From JAFGGT01 sp036733165 (lineage in GTDB: Archaea > Methanobacteriota_B > Thermococci > Methanofastidiosales > NM3), in the NCBI GenBank assembly GCA_036733165.1, contig DAINBB010000040.1, forward strand, positions 1 through 10,775: DNA of 10,775 bases, written 5' to 3'. Both the position numbers and the translations under genes were made by a program. The notes beneath the pieces are model-generated. The model had not been told where the DNA came from. It made no database searches and was given only the letters and a program-made list of their open reading frames with translations. Of this stretch, positions 7,042 to 10,775 are shown piece by piece (within the stretch, counting starts at the first letter, position 1; each line of letters begins with the position of its first letter).

Positions 7042-8535
7042 ATGGATAATTTGAAGATCTTGATAATCGAGGACAATACGGGAGACTACAGGCTTCTCCT
7101 GGAAAATCTGAACGATATAGCCAACTTCCGTTACAGCAACGACAGGGCCATCAGGATCTCAGAAGCCATCGAGTTAGGCAAGAAGAACGATTATGACATC
7201 ATCATATCGGACCTCAGCCTGCCTGACAGCGACTATGACAACACCCTAAATCAGCTTACAAAGCATTTCAGCCATCTTCCGTTGGTGGTGCTTACAGGGT
7301 CCTATTCCGAGGAACTGGGCGTTGAGGCCATCAAGAGGGGCGTTCAGGACTACATATTGAAGGACGAGATGGAATGCGGCCTGCTGCACAAGATACTCCT
7401 GTACGCAATAGAGAGAAAACACCATGAGGAGGACCTCAAGAGCTACAAGGACGAGCTTGAGCTGAAGGTACTTGAGAGGACAAGGGAGCTGAAAAAGAAC
7501 GAACGAAAGTTCAAGAAGCTGTTCAACAATGCATCAGACCTCATCTTCCTGCACGAGATAAGGCCAGAGGGCCCTGGCAAGTTCATAGAGGTCAACGACA
7601 CGGCATGTGAGAAGCTGGGATATTCAAGGGAGGAGCTACTCGAAAAAACTGTCGCTGACATCTCATCGCCGCATTCACTTGAGATACAGGACGGCGTCAT
7701 CAAGGACCTGTTGGACAAGAGAATAACCACTTTCGAGACACATCAGCTCAAGAAAGACGGGTCACTGCTCCCCGTCGAGGTGCACGCCCACGTATTCAAA
7801 CTCGAAGAAAAACGCGTAGTGCTCTCCATATGTCGTGACATCACTGAGAGGCTGAAGAGCGCCAAACGCATCAGGGACAGCGAACGCATGTACAGGCTCC
7901 TGGCCGACAATACGGTCGACTGCATATGGGTAATGAACAAAGACGGCGTGTTCGAATATGTCAATCCTGCGATAACGTCGATATCGGGATACACGGCGAA
8001 TGAGTGGATCGGTGTAAATATAGCTGATCACATCGACAGTAAGGACATTCAAACGATAGACGACCTGATCTTCAATACCCTCAGAGAGGGGAAAAAACAG
8101 TTCAAATACAATCTTGAGTTCAAGAAGAAGAACGGAAGCAAGGCATTGCTTGAAAACACGGGCAAGATCCTCTTGGACGACAATGGGAACATCATGACAA
8201 TACAGGGAGTCACGAGGGACATCACCCAAAGGCGTCTTATGGAGATGGAACAAAAAGCCCTGCTCGAAGAGCTTCAGAAGGCGCACAACGAGCTCGAGTC
8301 CTTTGTCCAGACCTTGTATCACGAGATGCAGACACCCCTTTCCACCATAGGGGGTTATCTCGACATCATAAACGAGACCATGGATGATGGTGACATCAAT
8401 GCTGCCAAGATCTACGTGGAGGTCATAAAGTCCGCCGCCACCAAGATATCACAGGAATCCAAGAAGCTCGGCAGGGCCATCAGGGACGATTCCGAATCCC
8501 ATGAGGAGGGGGACCATCTAAAAGTTACTAGATAA
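7042..8535 (+). CDS. REC-PAS-PAS-HisKA protein lacking the HATPase domain
   Basis: A 497-residue cytoplasmic signalling protein. The N-terminal receiver (about 1-122) is intact: E10/D11, phospho-acceptor D57 in IIISDLSLP, T85 in VVLTGS and K107 in YILKDE. A coiled linker (about 125-155, including VLERTREL) is followed by PAS1 (about 155-270, ending CRDITER) and PAS2 (about 280-396, ending TRDITQR). A helical dimerisation segment (about 400-480) then carries a HisKA-like H-box, LYHEMQTPLSTIGGYL, with candidate acceptor H427, E428 and P432. The protein then ends in a charged tail. There is no N-box or glycine-rich ATP-binding motif, and none in the 113 bases that follow, so it cannot autophosphorylate by the usual route. 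It may take phosphate at D57 from the neighbouring kinase or regulator, use H427 like an HPt domain, or dimerise with another kinase. A truncated former kinase is the plain alternative. It closes the tight three-gene run starting at 4168. Confidence 0.92.
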   Translation: MDNLKILIIEDNTGDYRLLLENLNDIANFRYSNDRAIRISEAIELGKKNDYDIIISDLSLPDSDYDNTLNQLTKHFSHLPLVVLTGSYSEELGVEAIKRGVQDYILKDEMECGLLHKILLYAIERKHHEEDLKSYKDELELKVLERTRELKKNERKFKKLFNNASDLIFLHEIRPEGPGKFIEVNDTACEKLGYSREELLEKTVADISSPHSLEIQDGVIKDLLDKRITTFETHQLKKDGSLLPVEVHAHVFKLEEKRVVLSICRDITERLKSAKRIRDSERMYRLLADNTVDCIWVMNKDGVFEYVNPAITSISGYTANEWIGVNIADHIDSKDIQTIDDLIFNTLREGKKQFKYNLEFKKKNGSKALLENTGKILLDDNGNIMTIQGVTRDITQRRLMEMEQKALLEELQKAHNELESFVQTLYHEMQTPLSTIGGYLDIINETMDDGDINAAKIYVEVIKSAATKISQESKKLGRAIRDDSESHEEGDHLKVTR

Positions 8536-8559
8536 TTAATAATGTCTGATACATTAATT
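8534..8559 (+). other. Imperfect A/T-rich inverted repeat after the REC/HisKA gene
   Basis: AATTAAT and ATTAATT, with an inner TGT/ACA pairing and a two-base AA bulge, form an imperfect stem-loop directly after the stop codon. There is no T-tract behind it. It could be a weak RNA 3'-end structure or an operator upstream of the 8649 operon; chance is also plausible in A/T-rich DNA. Confidence 0.25.
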
Positions 8560-8593
8560 CGCGTCATGGGGCCGCAATCCCAGATGTGGACAA

Positions 8594-8603
8594 GATATTT
8601 ATT
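8594..8603 (+). promoter_or_regulatory. Putative TATA box for the zinc-ribbon/V4R operon
   Basis: GATATTTATT would place the transcription start near 8625 and leave a short leader that still contains the Shine-Dalgarno site at 8638. A second A/T stretch (AACATATATCAT, 8616-8627) fits less well because transcription would then start after the Shine-Dalgarno site. Confidence 0.45.
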
Positions 8604-8637
8604 TTGAAAAGTTTTAACATATATCATATTTGACTAC

Positions 8638-8642
8638 GGTGA
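8638..8642 (+). promoter_or_regulatory. Shine-Dalgarno site of the zinc-ribbon gene
   Basis: GGTGA lies six bases before ATG 8649 and matches the archaeal consensus, supporting this start. Confidence 0.7.
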
Positions 8643-8648
8643 AGCGAC

Positions 8649-9596
8649 ATGCTTAATGATAAAGAATCCTCCCTGCTACACTCGATAGTAGACAACGACA
8701 TGGTCGTCTTTCCTGAACTGGACCTGGATAACGGGGTGAGATACCCATTGGTGGAGAACATTCTTGGAGTAAAGATGGAGGACGCGCTATCCATCATCGA
8801 TGACCTCAGCAAGGGACAGTACCTGGTCCCAGAGGTCGTATCCAAGATATTCTCATGCCCAAAATGCGAAAGCATTGCAATAATACTCAAGATCAGGTGC
8901 CCCTACTGCAATTCGGACGACCTGGCCAGGGATGTCTCATTGAAGCACTACAAGTGCGACTACGTGGGTTTCCGCTCGGAATTTGTCGTGGACGACGGAT
9001 ACAGATGCCCGAGCTGCAACAAGAAACTGGAAAAGCTCGGGTCAGACTACAGGCTTCTCGGCACCTGGTACAAATGCAACAATTGCGGTGAGAAGTTCGG
9101 GGAACCGAAGGATATGTTCCTCTGCGTCAAATGCGACACCGAGTACGAGAAGGAGGACCTCGTGATCGACAAGGTCTATTGCTACTCGCCCAACAAGGAG
9201 AAGGCCAACGAGATAATGTCCAAATTCGACTACAAGAAGATCAAGCTCATGCTGGGCGAGAACTATGATGTCGAGTACCCTTCATATATAAAGGGCAATT
9301 CCGGCATCAATCACAGCTTTTCCATGAAGCTGAGGCGGGTGGGCATGATAAGCAGGACGCTCTATGTCGATATCTATGTGAACGACGAGGGGATCGAACC
9401 CCAGAAGATAATGAACTATTACGCAAAGATAATGGACACGAACAATCAGAGAAATCTCATAGTAGCATGCCCCAAGCTCTCTGACTTCGCTGAAAACCTT
9501 GCCAAGACCTATCATTTAAAATACATTGAGACAGAGAAGATAGAAGAAATAGTGGAGTTTATAATGGCCATGATGGAGAGCGATATTGATGAATGA
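8649..9596 (+). CDS. TackOD1-like multi-zinc-ribbon protein with a restriction-endonuclease-like C-terminus
   Basis: A 315-residue cytoplasmic protein. Residues 1-65 are helical with a short hydrophobic pattern (ENILGVKMEDALSIIDDL) that could be a winged-helix-like domain. Residues 70-180 carry a run of metal-binding pairs: C70/C73, C84/C87, H100/C103, C120/C123, C143/C146 and C159/C162, with the phrase GSDYRLLGTWYKC between ribbons. This layout matches my memory of the TackOD1 output domain (thaumarchaeal output domain 1), a metal-binding module tied to prokaryotic signalling proteins. Residues about 190-310 (IKGNSGINHSFSMKLRR, then LYVDIYV, YYAKIMDT and LIVACPKLSDFAENLA) resemble the alpha/beta core of PD-(D/E)XK enzymes. 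The expected acidic residue after H is S224, so it is probably not a nuclease. The gene overlaps the V4R gene and follows the kinase cluster, so a regulatory role is likely. The TackOD1 call is fairly good; the C-terminal fold is tentative. Confidence 0.75.
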   Translation: MLNDKESSLLHSIVDNDMVVFPELDLDNGVRYPLVENILGVKMEDALSIIDDLSKGQYLVPEVVSKIFSCPKCESIAIILKIRCPYCNSDDLARDVSLKHYKCDYVGFRSEFVVDDGYRCPSCNKKLEKLGSDYRLLGTWYKCNNCGEKFGEPKDMFLCVKCDTEYEKEDLVIDKVYCYSPNKEKANEIMSKFDYKKIKLMLGENYDVEYPSYIKGNSGINHSFSMKLRRVGMISRTLYVDIYVNDEGIEPQKIMNYYAKIMDTNNQRNLIVACPKLSDFAENLAKTYHLKYIETEKIEEIVEFIMAMMESDIDE

Positions 9597-10416
9597 GATC
9601 CAAGATTTCTTTGATGGGAAGAGAGAAACATATCCATCACAGATAATCAATCAGATTATCAAATTTGAAAAGGGACGTGCATATTACCAGTTCGCCATGC
9701 TCGTGAAAAACGAGAAGGGCACGCTGCACAGGATACTTGCTGTGTTTGACAAGCTCAACGTGAACCTGGAATCCCTGAAGTCCCAGTATAGCGGAAAGAG
9801 TGTGGTGCTGAGCGGGCTTATGTCCGCAAACGAGGGCGAGGACATCTCGGCTCTCGAGAAGGGCCTCATGGAGCTTGACATCATATCCGCATTCAGAACG
9901 GCCATGTTGCATAAAAATCAGTACAATGTCATGGAGTTCCCGCTGAACTTCGTGGACGACAGGGCCATAGTCATGACAGCCGACATATTCTCAGGATTCC
10001 TTGAAGGGCTCAAGCAGAATCTGGGGTCCGGCGGAAAGTTCCTCATATACAACATCGGGCTGACCTGCGGGGATCGGTGCGGCAGGGAGAGGATACTCAA
10101 GGCCTTCGGTGGCAACGACAATGTCCGAACCAGCGACAAGCTCAAGTTCATGAAAGACCTCTTCTTCATATACGGTCTCGGGCTGGTCGAGTTCAATGAC
10201 ATGGACATCGATGCAAGGAAGGGCGAGATAATAGTCAGAAGCTCCGTGGAGTCCGAATGCTCGGTATGCACCCTCTCGATCGAGAACGGCTGCGATTTCA
10301 TCAGGGGGATGCTGACAGGGTACTTCAAGAACGTCTTTGGCCAGGAGTCCTTCATGTTCGACGAGACCATGTGCAAGCTGAGGGGCGACGAGTACTGCAA
10401 GTTCGTCCTTAGATGA
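9589..10416 (+). CDS. ACT-like plus V4R domain regulatory protein
   Basis: A cytoplasmic protein of 275 residues from ATG 9589; an in-frame TTG at 9586 would add one. GGAG at 9575-9578 serves as Shine-Dalgarno site, and the start overlaps the end of the zinc-ribbon gene by 8 bases, indicating one operon. After a helical N-terminus (about 1-30), residues 32-108 have the ACT pattern: a beta strand (YQFAMLV), the NEKGTLHRILAVFDKLNVNLESL loop and helix, then further strands. Residues about 125-275 form a V4R (4-vinyl-reductase-type) domain, marked by a GLTCGDRCGRE segment, SECSVCTLSIENGCDFIRGML and the closing ETMCKLRGDEYCKFVL. Counting from ATG 9589, cysteines are at 160, 164, 224, 227, 235, 262 and 270, several likely to bind zinc. 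In the families, ACT domains bind small ligands such as amino acids, and V4R domains bind small hydrophobic ligands in regulators or tetrapyrrole enzymes. No DNA-binding domain is visible, so it may act through its zinc-ribbon partner (inference). Confidence 0.85.
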   Translation: MNEIQDFFDGKRETYPSQIINQIIKFEKGRAYYQFAMLVKNEKGTLHRILAVFDKLNVNLESLKSQYSGKSVVLSGLMSANEGEDISALEKGLMELDIISAFRTAMLHKNQYNVMEFPLNFVDDRAIVMTADIFSGFLEGLKQNLGSGGKFLIYNIGLTCGDRCGRERILKAFGGNDNVRTSDKLKFMKDLFFIYGLGLVEFNDMDIDARKGEIIVRSSVESECSVCTLSIENGCDFIRGMLTGYFKNVFGQESFMFDETMCKLRGDEYCKFVLR

Positions 10417-10417
10417 A

Positions 10418-10775
10418 TCACCATTTCGGCTCTATATTGAGGATCTCCTGCAGATAGGCATAGAGCCTGATGCCAGCATAGACGTTCCTGTAGAAAAGCG
10501 ACACCAGGGGTACCAGGAGCAGGTAACCGTATTCCCTCCTTTTCGATACGCTTATCGCCACTATGGCCTGCAGGTACTCCAACGCAAGGTAGAAAACGAT
10601 GCTGATGAGCAAGACCTTGGCGATGTCTATGAAGTCGAAGAAGAACGGTACCAAAAATATCCAAAGCACGCGCGCGAAGAGGAATATCGTGTCCATGAGG
10701 ACCATGTCTATGATTGAGAGCGCCTTCCTGAGGCCGTATCTCTTGTGGAACAGGATGTCGGAGTGCTTGACCAGC
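10418..10775 (-). CDS. Membrane glycosyltransferase-like protein, C-terminal part (cut by right edge)
   Basis: On the - strand the frame is open from the stop (TGA, complement of 10418-10420) through a methionine codon at 10705-10703 to the window edge, so this is the 3' end of a longer gene and that methionine is internal. The visible 118 residues start with a basic segment (LVKHSDILFHKRYGLRKALS), followed by three hydrophobic segments. The first begins at TIFLFARVLWIF; the second at AKVLLISIVFY; the third, YLLLVPLVSLFYRNVYAGIR, is followed by a short tail. The KH...RYGLRKAL stretch just before the helices and the LFYRNVYAGIRLYAYL ending resemble the C-terminal membrane part of processive family 2 glycosyltransferases (cellulose-synthase-like). 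The catalytic domain would lie outside the window, so the call is tentative. Its stop is one base from that of the convergent V4R gene. Confidence 0.65.
   Translation of the reverse strand, partial: LVKHSDILFHKRYGLRKALSIIDMVLMDTIFLFARVLWIFLVPFFFDFIDIAKVLLISIVFYLALEYLQAIVAISVSKRREYGYLLLVPLVSLFYRNVYAGIRLYAYLQEILNIEPKW

Noticed and set aside
9918..10664. A long - strand open frame of 248 codons
   Set aside because: It is antisense to the V4R gene and to part of the - strand glycosyltransferase-like gene in another frame, and its translation has no coherent domain pattern.
10418..10705. A complete 95-residue - strand membrane protein
   Set aside because: The frame stays open through the right edge with a plausible basic, pre-membrane segment, so the methionine at 10705 is probably internal.
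1..10775. CRISPR array, tRNA/rRNA genes, transposase or integrase signatures
   Set aside because: No regularly spaced repeats, no tRNA-like or rRNA-like sequence and no mobile-element protein motif were seen; the only long exact repeats are the paralogous kinase blocks.

Overview
The window is archaeal. It shows TATA-like boxes about 25-30 bases ahead of several starts, one or two leaderless genes, Shine-Dalgarno sites of the GGTGA/AGGTG type inside operons, heavy use of ATA and AGG/AGA codons, and families common in archaea (a TackOD1-type zinc-ribbon protein and a V4R protein). My best guess is a Thermoplasmatota-type euryarchaeon, possibly related to Methanomassiliicoccales. That placement rests on overall protein feel and is only moderately secure. 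Eight stop codons are TGA, one is TAA and one is TAG.

Layout. Bases 3-443 hold the 3' end of a multi-pass membrane protein cut by the left edge. Bases 550/565-1749 encode a compact DEAD-box RNA helicase, followed by a hairpin plus T-tract terminator. Bases 1922-8535 are a dense signal-transduction island, all on the + strand. It contains a membrane-anchored ABC-type substrate-binding protein abutting a two-TM histidine kinase; a large soluble kinase (pseudo-receiver, GAF, PAS, PAS, HisKA, HATPase); a single-domain Rcp1-type response regulator; and a REC-PAS-PAS-HisKA protein that stops before any ATPase domain. Bases 8649-10416 hold a two-gene overlapping operon: a TackOD1-like multi-zinc-ribbon protein with a C-terminal domain resembling an inactive restriction-endonuclease fold, and an ACT-like/V4R protein. 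At the right edge the 3' end of a membrane glycosyltransferase-like gene runs in from the - strand, its stop one base from the V4R stop.

How the genes may work together (inference). The substrate-binding protein has no permease or ATPase beside it, so it probably presents a ligand to its kinase rather than feeding a transporter. The soluble kinase, the Rcp1-type regulator and the ATPase-less REC/HisKA protein form one tight gene run and look like a kinase, shuttle and phosphorelay acceptor. None of the receivers carries a DNA-binding output, so the output must be protein-protein or lie elsewhere. The adjacent zinc-ribbon/V4R pair is a candidate downstream or parallel regulator.

The two most unusual points are the in-frame TAG|ATG junction between the binding protein and its kinase, and the histidine-kinase-like protein with an intact H-box but no catalytic domain. 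There is no RNA gene, CRISPR array, insertion sequence or long intergenic region; the largest gaps are about 105, 170, 74 and 113 bases.
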